In this document: positions 9,055 to 18,128 of the stretch, piece by piece
How positions within the stretch are numbered: position 1 is the first letter of the stretch
How the letters are laid out: every line of letters starts with the position of its first letter
From: Cryobacterium sp. Y57
Lineage (GTDB): Bacteria; Actinomycetota; Actinomycetes; Actinomycetales; Microbacteriaceae
Direction of reading: 5' to 3'
NCBI RefSeq assembly: GCF_002929505.1
Contig: NZ_PJJL01000070.1
Span: 124,001 to 188,000, forward strand
DNA length: 64,000 bases
The notes under the pieces: generated by a model
Told to the model about the DNA's origin: nothing
What the model saw: the letters and a program-made list of their open reading frames with translations, nothing else
Databases searched by the model: none
Program-made: the position numbers and the translations under genes

Positions 9055-10005
9055 CTAATCGGCGGGGACCGTCCCCGCACTGACGTTACGGCCGAGTAGC
9101 GCCGGCGCATAAGACTCCATTTGCGCGCGGAGTGCCGCGACGAGCGCCGCGACGGCCGGCAGCCGCAATGACTCGGTGCGTAAAACCATCCAGTACGGCA
9201 GTCGTTCCTGAAAATCTTCTGGAAGGAGGCGCACCAGGTCTGTATGCTGATCGGCCATGAAGCAGGGCAGAAATCCAACTCCGGCGCCGGCCCGGGTTCC
9301 CTCGACGTGCACGAACACGTTGGTGGAGCTGAGCGACTCCCGCATCTGCGGCACGAGCCGCCGAGGGGCATCGAGATCGTCGACCTGAAGCATGGAATCC
9401 ACGAAATACACGAGGGGATGCTCGGTCAGCTCGGCAATGGTGGTCGGTGTGCCGTGGGCCTTGAGATAGTGCCGTGAGGCGTACATTCCGAGGCTGTAAT
9501 AACCGAGCAGAATCGACTCCGCCCGGTGCACCTGTGGCTCACCCACGACGACTTCGATGTCCAGTCCCGAACGGTGCTGCAGGGCCCGCCGGGTGACGGT
9601 GACGATTTCGACGCGCAAGAGCGGATGCCGGCGCTGCAGTACGGCCACGGCCGGGGCCGCGATATAGGCGCTGAAGCCGTCCGTCGCCGACATGCGCACC
9701 ACCCCGGAGATCTTTTGGGCTTCGGCGTCGGAACCACGCAATAGGCTGACCGCAGATTCCACCCCCTCGGCCGCGGTGCGGGCGCGTTTTCCGAGCTCGG
9801 TCAGCTCCCAGCCGCCCACGGCGCGGGCCAGGAGACGGCCGTCGAGGGCCTTTTCGAGGGCGGTGATGCGCCGGGACACCGTGGTGTGGTTCACGCCCAG
9901 GCTTTCAGCCGCGGTGGTGAATCGGCCGGTGCGGGCGACCGCGAGAAAGATGAGGAGATCATCGGGAGTGGGAGCGGTGCCAGCCGGCGGAAAGGTCATA
10001 CGCAA
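9055..10005 (-). CDS. LysR-type transcriptional regulator
   Basis: About 316 residues (an alternative ATG gives two fewer). The N-terminal winged helix-turn-helix, roughly residues 15-75 (FLAVARTGRFTTAAESLGV, TTVSRRITALEKAL), is followed by a periplasmic-binding-protein-like effector domain. Length is typical. No obvious target is divergently transcribed; the gene downstream on the same strand is the APH-like kinase at 10012-11055, which belongs to another operon. The effector cannot be told. Confidence 0.9.
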   Translation of the reverse strand: MRMTFPPAGTAPTPDDLLIFLAVARTGRFTTAAESLGVNHTTVSRRITALEKALDGRLLARAVGGWELTELGKRARTAAEGVESAVSLLRGSDAEAQKISGVVRMSATDGFSAYIAAPAVAVLQRRHPLLRVEIVTVTRRALQHRSGLDIEVVVGEPQVHRAESILLGYYSLGMYASRHYLKAHGTPTTIAELTEHPLVYFVDSMLQVDDLDAPRRLVPQMRESLSSTNVFVHVEGTRAGAGVGFLPCFMADQHTDLVRLLPEDFQERLPYWMVLRTESLRLPAVAALVAALRAQMESYAPALLGRNVSAGTVPAD

Positions 10006-10011
10006 TTATGC

Positions 10012-11055
10012 CTAGGCGCCCGGCTGCCGGCAGGTCTCGGCGCGCAGCACCGCGGCGAGCGCGGCCCATCGGGGTCGGAAGGCGTAAAGGCAGCCCAGAC
10101 GAAACCAAGCCGCAGCTTCGTATGCGTTCACGCGTTCGGGACCGACGTGAAGTTCGTCGGCGACCGAATCGATCAGGCGTGCGGCGTGCGTGCGGCGTTC
10201 GGAGCTGAGAAGCCCCTGCCGCTCGCGAAGCGCCAGGTGCGCGCGCAAATTGCCCAGGTCGAGAGCAGGCTCCGCATTCGCTGCGGTGTCGAAGTCGATC
10301 AGACCGCTACCGTGCGTGGAATCCCACAGAATCTGTTTGTCGTGCAGGTCTCGATGGGCCGGGCGCAATGCGTCGGCTGTTCCAGCGACCAGCCCGGCGG
10401 CAACTCGATCGGCGACCTGCACGAGGCGAGACGACGAGGGTGACGGGGTGAAACTGGTCAGTTTCGCCGCCCACGACCGTACGATGGCCGCTTCGGCGAA
10501 CGCGTCGTGCGCGGGAAGTGACGGATCTGCCGGTGCGGAGCCGATCGAATCCACCCACGCGCTGCGCCAGGCGTGCCAGCCGCGACCCCACTCGAGGCCA
10601 GCGGCCGGATCCGCTCCGAGATCATGCAGTGAGCGTCCGGGAACGGTGGTGGCGGTGACGACGTCTCTCGTCACTGCCACGATGCGCGGCTGGAGGAAAG
10701 CGGATGCCAGCCCCTCGACGTTTTGCATTGCCGCCACTGCAGCGGCCGCGCGACCCGGCCGAAAGACCTTCGCGTAATTCGAGCCATCTGCAGAACGCAC
10801 GACAGCGCGACGCCCGGGACGGTGTACCACGATCCAACCCGATCGGGCGGTAGCGGTGAGGTCGGGGAGCTGGTCGTCGTGGCCGAAGCGGCCGAGGACG
10901 GCGCCGCTTGACGCTGTCCAACGGCCACCACGTACCTGACCGTCGCGACCGGCCCGCGCCTCGAAGGTCGCTCCGCTATGACGATCAGGCCAGGCGCGTT
11001 CAATCTGCCAGGTGGTTCCGTCGTCGTCGGCGCTGGGGGGCAGTGAAAGCATCAT
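10012..11055 (-). CDS. APH-fold phosphotransferase, last gene of glycosyltransferase/ABC operon
   Basis: 347 residues. The catalytic loop AHRDLHDKQ and the metal-binding IDFD put it in the aminoglycoside-phosphotransferase/choline-kinase superfamily, where Asp in HxD acts as base and DFD binds Mg-ATP. The N-terminal 100 residues match no resistance enzyme. The start codon overlaps the stop of the upstream kinase gene by 4 bp (ATGA). Given three glycosyltransferases and an exporter in the same operon, a sugar or lipid-linked intermediate is a more likely substrate than an antibiotic; this is inference. Confidence 0.8.
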   Translation of the reverse strand: MMLSLPPSADDDGTTWQIERAWPDRHSGATFEARAGRDGQVRGGRWTASSGAVLGRFGHDDQLPDLTATARSGWIVVHRPGRRAVVRSADGSNYAKVFRPGRAAAAVAAMQNVEGLASAFLQPRIVAVTRDVVTATTVPGRSLHDLGADPAAGLEWGRGWHAWRSAWVDSIGSAPADPSLPAHDAFAEAAIVRSWAAKLTSFTPSPSSSRLVQVADRVAAGLVAGTADALRPAHRDLHDKQILWDSTHGSGLIDFDTAANAEPALDLGNLRAHLALRERQGLLSSERRTHAARLIDSVADELHVGPERVNAYEAAAWFRLGCLYAFRPRWAALAAVLRAETCRQPGA

Positions 11056-12317
11056 GATTCCAGCACCTGTTCGGCGGCGGTGAGAATGTGTTCGACGTCA
11101 CCGACCCAGTCCGCGGCCCGGTACCGGAACGGATCGATGGCGCGGCTGAGCAGCGCGTGAGCGAGCCAGCTGTTGATCGCATCCGGGTGCAGTTCGCCGC
11201 CCGCGTCGGCGTAGCCGTCAAACAGGGCGACGGCGAGGTCCGGGCTCCTGAGGATGATGGCGGCCGCGGCGAAGGAACCGAGGTCGCGCTCCGGATCCGA
11301 CCAGCCGACCCGATCGAAATCGATCAGGTGGATCTCGCGGGGTCTAACGAGCACCTGATCGGGCGAGAAATCACCGTGGGTGAGAACTGGGTTGCTGGGC
11401 CGGTCCGATGTGGCACGGCGATTGTTGATGGCCTGGGCCAGTCGGTGCGCGCGGTGGGCGAATTCGGGCAGGACGACCGCAATGGCGCCCGCCGCACGCG
11501 CGGATTCGGATTCGGCCAACGCCGGGTCGGCGGTGCGGGCGCCGATCGCAAACTGGCCGGGTGCCAGGCGGAGGGAATGCAGCGCTGCCAGCGCCCGCCC
11601 GGCCGCACCCGCCGCATCCGTGCTGTGGACGGCGGCGAGGTCACCGGTACCCCACCAGTGACCGGCGACGACATCACGCAGGCCTCCGGGATGCCATAAC
11701 CGAACGACCGGAATGCCCTCGGAAGCAAGGTGATCGAGAAATTCGACCTGACGGAATTGTTGGTCGGCCCTTGCGCGGTGGGTGCGCGGCGTGACCTTGA
11801 CGACGAGATCGGTCGCCCCCGACGTGCGCAGGAGCAACCGCCGGTGCGGGTTGTGCCGGAGCAGGGTCGATGTTTCGGTCAGTTCAGGGCAGACCTGATC
11901 CAGCCGCGTGAGAGTACCGGCGAGCCTGCGGTCAGCTGATGCCGTGCCGTGCACGGTTCCCCGGATACCCTCCATTCGTGCGGCAGCGGCGTTGCCGCGT
12001 CGCGCGTTCATCAGACTCTTGTCCACCTTGCTGTCGTCGACATAGCTGGCGAGCCAGCCGTGGTCACCCCACCGGTCGTGCGGTTCGGCGAAACGGTCGC
12101 TGGAGTAGGTGATCACCACGCTTGATGCCGGCTTGTAGCGGATGCGGGTGACGTGTGCCGGGCAGTTGAGTGCGGCGGACAGCTCCTCGTCGTCGTTGAA
12201 AACCAGTCGGAGCGCCGCCACGCGGGGATCCCGAGAGATCAGATCCTGCTCAGCGGCGTGAGACCTCGCCGTGACGCGGCCGTTCGGCAGCGGGCTCGTA
12301 ATGGCCATCATCGTCAC
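11052..12317 (-). CDS. APH-fold phosphotransferase
   Basis: About 421 residues from GTG 12317, which overlaps the stop of the ABC exporter gene (GTGA). ATG codons at 12311 and 12308 are alternatives; an upstream start at 12434 would overlap the exporter gene by 120 bp and is rejected. The C-terminal half has THGDFSPDQVLV and LIDFDRVGWSDPERDLG, the catalytic and metal-binding loops of the APH superfamily. The N-terminal part resembles a degenerate N-lobe. Two different kinases of one superfamily side by side suggest two phosphorylation steps or one active and one accessory subunit. Confidence 0.78.
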   Translation of the reverse strand: MTMMAITSPLPNGRVTARSHAAEQDLISRDPRVAALRLVFNDDEELSAALNCPAHVTRIRYKPASSVVITYSSDRFAEPHDRWGDHGWLASYVDDSKVDKSLMNARRGNAAAARMEGIRGTVHGTASADRRLAGTLTRLDQVCPELTETSTLLRHNPHRRLLLRTSGATDLVVKVTPRTHRARADQQFRQVEFLDHLASEGIPVVRLWHPGGLRDVVAGHWWGTGDLAAVHSTDAAGAAGRALAALHSLRLAPGQFAIGARTADPALAESESARAAGAIAVVLPEFAHRAHRLAQAINNRRATSDRPSNPVLTHGDFSPDQVLVRPREIHLIDFDRVGWSDPERDLGSFAAAAIILRSPDLAVALFDGYADAGGELHPDAINSWLAHALLSRAIDPFRYRAADWVGDVEHILTAAEQVLES

Positions 12318-14122
12318 GACCGGATCCGAACGGTCGTCTCCTGCTCGGCCAGCCAGTTTGACAGCCGGCTGCCGGGTGACTTGAGAAGTTCTGCCGGGGA
12401 CCCATCTTCGACGATCCGACCGTCTTCGAGCCACAGCACCCGGTCCGCGCGATGCACGGCGTGGGAAGCATGGGTGATCGTGATGACCGTTCGACCCCGA
12501 ATAAGGGTTTCCATCGAGGCTTCGACGACGCTGCGACCGCTGGGGTCGAGACCGGTCGTGGCCTCGTCGAGGATGACGATGGGGGCATCGCGCAGGACGG
12601 CACGAGCAATGGCGATGCGTTGGCGTTGGCCGCCCGACAAGGTGTTGCCACGACCGCCGAGTATCGTCTCGAAGCCGCTCGGCAGGGCGGTGATGAATTC
12701 TTCGGCATTGGCAATCCGGGCCGCGTCCTCGACGTCGGCGTCGGTCGCGTCTAGGCGACCGTAGCGGATGTTCTCCCGCACGGTCGTGGCGAACAGCACG
12801 GAATCCTGCAGCAGGATCGACACCTGCCCGCGCAGGCTGCGCAGCGTCACCTCCCGCACGTCGGTGCCGTCAATGCGCACGCTGCCGGAGGACGGGTCGA
12901 CCATGCGCAGGATAAGACCGACCAGGGTGGATTTGCCTGAGCCGGACGGACCGAGCAGACACACATTCTGCCCGGCCGGAATCTCGAGCGACAGCCCGGC
13001 GAACAACGGCCGGCCGTAGCCGTCCGGGGCGTGCACGTCCTTGAACGTCAACCGGCCCATGCTGTGGTCGAGCGGCCGAGCGGTCGGCGAATCGAATACC
13101 TCGATGGGTTCGGCGAGGAGTTCGGCGATGCGTTCGCCCGAGGCGGTGGCCCGCGCGATGCGCCCGGTGTACTTGGCCAGGTCGCGCAGCGGTTTCATGG
13201 CGATCTTGAGATACATCATGAACATGACCAGTTCGCCGAGAGTCATCTGCCCGTCGATGACGCGCCATCCGCCTCCGGCGAGCACGATCGCGGTCGCGAC
13301 TCCGACGATGATGTCGGTTCGGCGTTCGAGCCCGGCAGCCAGACGGCGACTTTTGATCCCCTCGCGCAGCGCGGTCTCATTGCCGCTGCGGAAGGCTCCG
13401 GAGACGGTGTGCTCCAGACCGTATGCCTGGACCACCCGGATAGCATCGAGCGTTTCGGCTGCGGTATTAGCGAGTGATCCTTCGCCCTTCCTGGTGGTGC
13501 GGGAAGCGGAGGTGATGGCACGTGAACTGCGTCGCGACGACAACAGGTACGCTATGGCCGCGCCCACAACGACGAGGGCGAGGAGCGGATCCAGCACGAC
13601 CATGACGATCGTGAGCACGAAGAATGTCAGCACGTTGGCGAAAAGTGGAAGCCCGGCCGTGACGGCGACTTCCTGCAGCCGGCCGATGTCTCCGACCAGG
13701 CGTTGCACCGTATCACCGGACCTGGCGGCGGCGTGGTAGCGCAGGGAGAGTTCCTGAACGTGGGTGAACACCCGCGTACGCAGGTCGGTCGCAACGCGAG
13801 ACCCGACGAGGGCGAACGCTACCGTGCTCAGATAGCTGCTCACGGCGCGCCCCGCCGTCAGCGCCACCAGAGCTGCTCCGCAGACGAGCAGCAGCCCAAT
13901 GGTCGCCGGCGGCGTGGTTGAGCCGGCCGGAAGGGTGGCGCCGAGACTGGCCGTGACCGAATCGATCACGAATTTCACCGGCCACGGTTCGAGAACGCAC
14001 AGCGCGACCTCGATCAGCAGCGCGATCAGGCCGCCGCTGACCAGTTTCCAGTGCCGTCCGATGTGGGGGCGGACGATGCGCAGGCTTTGACGTAGGGCAC
14101 TGGGCTCGCGTGAGCGCGTCAT
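12314..14122 (-). CDS. ABC exporter, fused transmembrane and ATPase domains
   Basis: 602 residues from ATG 14122, which overlaps the upstream glycosyltransferase stop (ATGA). Residues about 1-320 hold six transmembrane helices (type I exporter fold); residues about 360-600 are the ATPase with Walker A GPSGSGKST (about 392), Q-loop ILLQDSVLF, signature LSGGQRQR (about 494), Walker B IVILDEAT and the H-loop TITHAS. A half-transporter that should work as a homodimer like MsbA-type lipid flippases. In an operon with three glycosyltransferases it is the obvious candidate for moving the finished glycolipid or glycoside across the membrane (inference). Confidence 0.9.
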   Translation of the reverse strand: MTRSREPSALRQSLRIVRPHIGRHWKLVSGGLIALLIEVALCVLEPWPVKFVIDSVTASLGATLPAGSTTPPATIGLLLVCGAALVALTAGRAVSSYLSTVAFALVGSRVATDLRTRVFTHVQELSLRYHAAARSGDTVQRLVGDIGRLQEVAVTAGLPLFANVLTFFVLTIVMVVLDPLLALVVVGAAIAYLLSSRRSSRAITSASRTTRKGEGSLANTAAETLDAIRVVQAYGLEHTVSGAFRSGNETALREGIKSRRLAAGLERRTDIIVGVATAIVLAGGGWRVIDGQMTLGELVMFMMYLKIAMKPLRDLAKYTGRIARATASGERIAELLAEPIEVFDSPTARPLDHSMGRLTFKDVHAPDGYGRPLFAGLSLEIPAGQNVCLLGPSGSGKSTLVGLILRMVDPSSGSVRIDGTDVREVTLRSLRGQVSILLQDSVLFATTVRENIRYGRLDATDADVEDAARIANAEEFITALPSGFETILGGRGNTLSGGQRQRIAIARAVLRDAPIVILDEATTGLDPSGRSVVEASMETLIRGRTVITITHASHAVHRADRVLWLEDGRIVEDGSPAELLKSPGSRLSNWLAEQETTVRIRS

Positions 14123-15354
14123 CGTCGGCCACCGATCAGCAGCGCGGGTTGCGGCGCGACCGCGTCGGCGGCCTTCAGCTGCGCTTGGTCGGCCGCGCTG
14201 AGGTGGCCGAGGATCCGGCCCACTACAGCCCACCAGTCATGCCGCTCAACGGCGAGTGCGCGTGCGGCGCGGCCCAGTCGCACGCGCAGGGCACGATCGT
14301 CATTCACCCGGCCGAGCGCATCCGCGAGGGCCACCTCATCGCCGGGCGGAACGAGCAGCCCGGTGCAGTCGTCGACGATGACGGTGGGAATCTGGCCCAC
14401 CGCCGAAGCGACGACGGGGAGTCCCGCTGAAAGGTACTCGTAGAGTTTGAGGGGAGAGAAGTATTGGTCCTGGCCGGCCGGATACGGTGCGGCGGCCACG
14501 TCGAAGCCTGCCAGCAGCTCGGGCACCCGTTCCGGCGCCACGGCCCCGGTGAACTCCACATCGAGCGGGTAATTCGAAGCCAGCTGGCGCAGCGCCGCCC
14601 GTTCTGGCCCATCGCCCACGATGCGCAGGCGCCACGGCAGTTTGGCGGCACGCCGACCGGAATTCGCGCGTGCGGCAGATTCAGCCCGGGCGGTGGCGCG
14701 GATCAGTACATCGACGCCATGCCACGGTTTCAGGGTGCCGATGAAGCCGACGGTGAACCCGGACGTCACTGACGCGTGCGCTGGGGGCACGATACGCCGG
14801 GTATTCACTCCATTCGCAACGACTGTGATACGACGAGGCGATGTTGTGAAGGGTCGGACCCAGGCGGCGACGGGCTCGGAGACGCACACGACCACGGCTG
14901 CGGCCGTCACCACCCGCCTGGTGTCGGCACGGGCGCCGGCCTCGTCCACGAGGGTACGATGCGTGCGCTGTTCATCGATGAGCGGGGCGTTGACTTCGAG
15001 GATCACGGGGGACCCCGTTGCGCGGGCGATGACGGCCGAGGCTGTGCTGAACAAGGAGTAGCGCTCGTAGACGAGGTCGCATCCGTCTTCGATCGCGGCG
15101 TCGGCGAGGCTCTGCGCGGCGCTGGCGATGGCGCGTTCCCGTTCGGCTGGTGACTCGGTGGCCGCTACCGTGCGCACGACGACGGGGAGGTCGTGCAGGT
15201 CAGCCGGTACGTCGCTGCCACGCCGGGTGCAGTACACGGTCACGGTCATATCGCGGTCCCGGAAGGCGCGCACCACTTCTTGCACGTGCACCGAGGAGCC
15301 CTTCGTGCCGAAGACGGGAACACCGGGGTCGACACACAGATAGGCGACGCGCAT
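14119..15354 (-). CDS. Glycosyltransferase, GT4-like
   Basis: 411 residues from ATG 15354. GT-B fold features: an N-terminal domain with GTKGSSVHVQEVVRAF (GT4 acceptor side), then GFIGTLKPWHGVDVLI and the nucleotide-sugar region FSPLKLYEYLSAGLPVVAS, containing the glutamate of the EX7E motif. The start overlaps the stop of the preceding glycosyltransferase by three bases. A longer frame from 15429 would overlap that gene by 75 bp and has no family resemblance. Retaining sugar transfer from a UDP/GDP-sugar is expected; donor and acceptor are unknown. Confidence 0.87.
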   Translation of the reverse strand: MRVAYLCVDPGVPVFGTKGSSVHVQEVVRAFRDRDMTVTVYCTRRGSDVPADLHDLPVVVRTVAATESPAERERAIASAAQSLADAAIEDGCDLVYERYSLFSTASAVIARATGSPVILEVNAPLIDEQRTHRTLVDEAGARADTRRVVTAAAVVVCVSEPVAAWVRPFTTSPRRITVVANGVNTRRIVPPAHASVTSGFTVGFIGTLKPWHGVDVLIRATARAESAARANSGRRAAKLPWRLRIVGDGPERAALRQLASNYPLDVEFTGAVAPERVPELLAGFDVAAAPYPAGQDQYFSPLKLYEYLSAGLPVVASAVGQIPTVIVDDCTGLLVPPGDEVALADALGRVNDDRALRVRLGRAARALAVERHDWWAVVGRILGHLSAADQAQLKAADAVAPQPALLIGGRR

Positions 15355-16631
15355 CAGGCCACCGCCATCGGTGCGAGTGACGCCGGGTGGTTCGCTAGTT
15401 GGCTCGCAGCAGAGTCGGTGTGGGCACACAACTCGCCCAGTACTCGGGCCTGACGGGCAGAATCGAACGACTCCTCGACCACCCGGCGGGCGTTTCGGGC
15501 GAGCCGACCGAGGTTCGCGGCGGGATCAGCGGCTCCGCGCATGGCAGCCACCAGGTCGTCAAGACTGCCGGAGCGGCACAGGATTCCGGTCTCTCCCGCG
15601 CGGACGATCTCGGGGATACCCGTCACATCCGTTGAAATGCAGGGAACGCCGAGGGCCATCGCCTCGAGTATGGAGGTGGGGAGCCCATCGGCGTTGCCAT
15701 CGCTGCCGACGATGCAGGGAGCGACGAACAGGTCAGCGGCAGCCAGCCGCAGGGCCACCTCGGTCTGCGACACCGGGCCGAGCAGCCGAACGATACCGAA
15801 CAGTCCGAGACGATGGATCTGTTCGCTCAAAGCCCCGGTCAGTTCGCCCCCGCCCACGATGTCCACGGTCAGCGCGACGCCGCTATGGTGCAGTGCGTGC
15901 GCCGCATCGACCAGCAGGCTGAAGCCCTTTTTCTCGACCAGGCGACCAACAGCGATCACCGCGAGGGGCGCACTGGGTGGTCGGTGCTCGGTGAATGGAA
16001 AGCGGGCGAGTTCCAGTCCGTTGTAAACCCGGTGCAGTCGTAAGGTCTCGGCCGGGAACCGGCGACGCAGATAATCGAAGTTGTATTCGCTCACCGTTAC
16101 GGCATGATGGGCCCCGGCCAGTTTCACAGCCAGGTCCGTCGGGTCCACTGACTCGTGGAAAAGATCTTTGGCGTGAGCCGTGAATGAGTACGGCACCCCC
16201 GTGAGCAGCGACGCCAGGCGGGCCACCGTTGTGGCGACCGAGGCGAAGTGGGCGTGCAGATGGGTGATGCCGTATTCCCTGACGGCGCGGGCCAGGCTGA
16301 CCGCCTGCACCGCGTCGTCGACATCGGCCAGCAGCAACTCGTCGAGACAGGCGGACATTGCCGACCCGACGCCGGTCTTGGCCGTGGACTGGAATTCCGC
16401 CCAGAGCAGGGAGGTTTTCCACGGCCGGTCGATGTAGACGACCGGCGCGGCCACGCGGGCTAGTTCCGCATGAAAGCGAGAATCGACCGGCGGCCGCAGG
16501 GAGAAGATGACCAGATTCTCACCGGCGGCTTCGCGGGCGAGGATCTCGGACACGACGAACGTCTCCGAGAGCCGGGGATACATTTTGAGCACGTAGCCGA
16601 TCCGAGGGGATCCGGAATGGTCAGACAGCAT
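15354..16631 (-). CDS. Glycosyltransferase, GT4-like (colanic-acid-type)
   Basis: 425 residues. The N-terminus RIGYVLKMYPRLSETFVVSEI is typical of WcaL/AmsK-like GT4 enzymes that extend exopolysaccharide repeat units. Later segments HLHAHFAS, AVGRLVEKKGFSLLVDA and GLPTSILEAMALGVPCIST (with the conserved glutamate) complete the family. It overlaps the upstream gene by 11 bp and the downstream one by 3 bp. Cytoplasmic face of the membrane, acceptor probably lipid-linked (inference). Confidence 0.9.
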   Translation of the reverse strand: MLSDHSGSPRIGYVLKMYPRLSETFVVSEILAREAAGENLVIFSLRPPVDSRFHAELARVAAPVVYIDRPWKTSLLWAEFQSTAKTGVGSAMSACLDELLLADVDDAVQAVSLARAVREYGITHLHAHFASVATTVARLASLLTGVPYSFTAHAKDLFHESVDPTDLAVKLAGAHHAVTVSEYNFDYLRRRFPAETLRLHRVYNGLELARFPFTEHRPPSAPLAVIAVGRLVEKKGFSLLVDAAHALHHSGVALTVDIVGGGELTGALSEQIHRLGLFGIVRLLGPVSQTEVALRLAAADLFVAPCIVGSDGNADGLPTSILEAMALGVPCISTDVTGIPEIVRAGETGILCRSGSLDDLVAAMRGAADPAANLGRLARNARRVVEESFDSARQARVLGELCAHTDSAASQLANHPASLAPMAVA

Positions 16632-17808
16632 GTTGCACCTCCGCGGGTTCGCGAACCCGCTGTTTGGAATTGAGTAGTGCCGCCGCGAGCACGGCGACTG
16701 TCTCCAGGCCGTCGAGGTTCACTGCGCTGCGCGGAACGACCCGGCCGACGTTCGCAGCGAACCAGGCCGACAGGAAGGCCGGAGTCGCGGTGTCTGTCGT
16801 CACGGTCTCGACGAGTCCGCGGCGGGCCAGTGCTGCGGCGCGAATCGTCTGCTCCTGCCGTCGGGCCTCGCGCGGTACGACCAGGGTGGGCGCAGCGGTC
16901 GTCATCACTTCGCTGATCGAGTTGTATCCGCCCATACACACGACGGCGGCTGCGCGGCGGAGTAAGGCGAGGGCATCCGGAACCGAACGCAGGATGCTCG
17001 TGCCCTCGCGTGCCACGGACGTGATCTCGGCATGATGGGCGTCGGGCATCTGTGGGCCGGTCACGACTAGATGTCGGTATCCGGGTGGCGCGGTCGCACG
17101 GGCCGCAGCCGAGGCGAGACGATGACCGTCGGAACCGCCGCCAACGGTGGTGAGGATGAAGGGCTCGCTGTCGCTCGTTGTATGCCCGATCGGCCGACCG
17201 TTGGCGAGGTAGCCGGTATGCACCGCGAGGTTGAGTAGCGAGGACGGGATTTCTCCGGTCTCGAATGCATTGTGCACGCGCGGGTCGCCGTACACCCAGA
17301 GCGCGTCGAACAACCGTCGGATAGCGCTGGCACCGCCGATGGCCCGCCACTCGGCGAGGGCGACGGCGGGACGGTCGAGCACCTCGCGAAGGCCAAGCAC
17401 GATGGCGCACTCGGGCCGGGTTGAGCGCAGGCTCACCAGGGCGCTTTCGAGTTCTCGGCGGGCGCCGAGTGCGTGCCGATCAACGATCAACAGGTCGGGG
17501 GCGAACTCGCGCAGGGCGACGCGCAGAATGCTGGCGCGAATCGACGTCATCGTGTCGATGCCCAGTGTGAGATGACGCGGGCGGTAGCCGTCAACACCGG
17601 TGGTGATGCCGGGCAGCACCAACCAGTCCCAACCGGCGGGAGTGGGGAAGGACGTTGCGGCACTCTGTCCGGTGACCAGAAGTCCGCTCACCGGTTCGTG
17701 GATGATGGACGGAAGGTACAACGACAGTGCGTGCGCGATGGCGAGGTTCCGCCGTACGTGTCCCAGCCCGATCGAATCGTGCGAGTACAAAACAATCCTG
17801 GTGACCAT
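16621..17808 (-). CDS. GT28/MurG-like glycosyltransferase, first gene of the operon
   Basis: 395 residues, ATG 17808 with a GGGAGGAA Shine-Dalgarno sequence just upstream. The N-terminus IVLYSHDSIGLGHVRRNLAIA is the nucleotide-fold start of MurG/GT28-like proteins; the C-terminal domain has TVGGGSDG, VVCMGGYNSISEVM (the UDP-sugar binding loop) and TLVVPREARRQEQ. It heads a six-gene overlapping operon that ends at 10012. The substrate is unknown. Confidence 0.88.
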   Translation of the reverse strand: MVTRIVLYSHDSIGLGHVRRNLAIAHALSLYLPSIIHEPVSGLLVTGQSAATSFPTPAGWDWLVLPGITTGVDGYRPRHLTLGIDTMTSIRASILRVALREFAPDLLIVDRHALGARRELESALVSLRSTRPECAIVLGLREVLDRPAVALAEWRAIGGASAIRRLFDALWVYGDPRVHNAFETGEIPSSLLNLAVHTGYLANGRPIGHTTSDSEPFILTTVGGGSDGHRLASAAARATAPPGYRHLVVTGPQMPDAHHAEITSVAREGTSILRSVPDALALLRRAAAVVCMGGYNSISEVMTTAAPTLVVPREARRQEQTIRAAALARRGLVETVTTDTATPAFLSAWFAANVGRVVPRSAVNLDGLETVAVLAAALLNSKQRVREPAEVQHAV

Positions 17809-18128
17809 GGCATTCCTCCCGGGTTTCGACCGTCGTGGTCGTGAAATCAGAGTCCGGCCTGCGCGTGAGGTACGGATGAGTAAACAGTGAGTGAATTCTT
17901 AGGGATCACATATGAACTGGCGGTGCAGTGCCTGAGTAAATTCGGAACGGGCACCCCGTTGAGCCATGATCTGCGATTATGCACATCGGCTCTGTTTTTT
18001 TGGTTCTTGTTACCAGCCCGTTGTGCGTGGATACTCAGACACGTCGTACTTTTGTGGGGGCGACCGATTCCTTACCGCACGCCGCTGCGGCCAAGTACGT
18101 GTCATCGACGACACAAAGGAGACAGTCA
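17809..18128. other. Divergent intergenic region (glycosyltransferase operon / MHS permease)
   Basis: 320 bp between two divergent start codons. It must hold promoters for both directions. AT-rich patches (around 17975-18010, with a run of seven T) stand out against the GC-rich surroundings. No clear operator or ORF was recognised. AAGGAG at about 18116-18121 is the Shine-Dalgarno sequence of the permease. Confidence 0.5.

Noticed and set aside
10012-12317. Antibiotic-resistance interpretation of the two APH-fold genes
   Set aside because: Catalytic motifs are only those of the superfamily; the operon context points to glycoconjugate synthesis.
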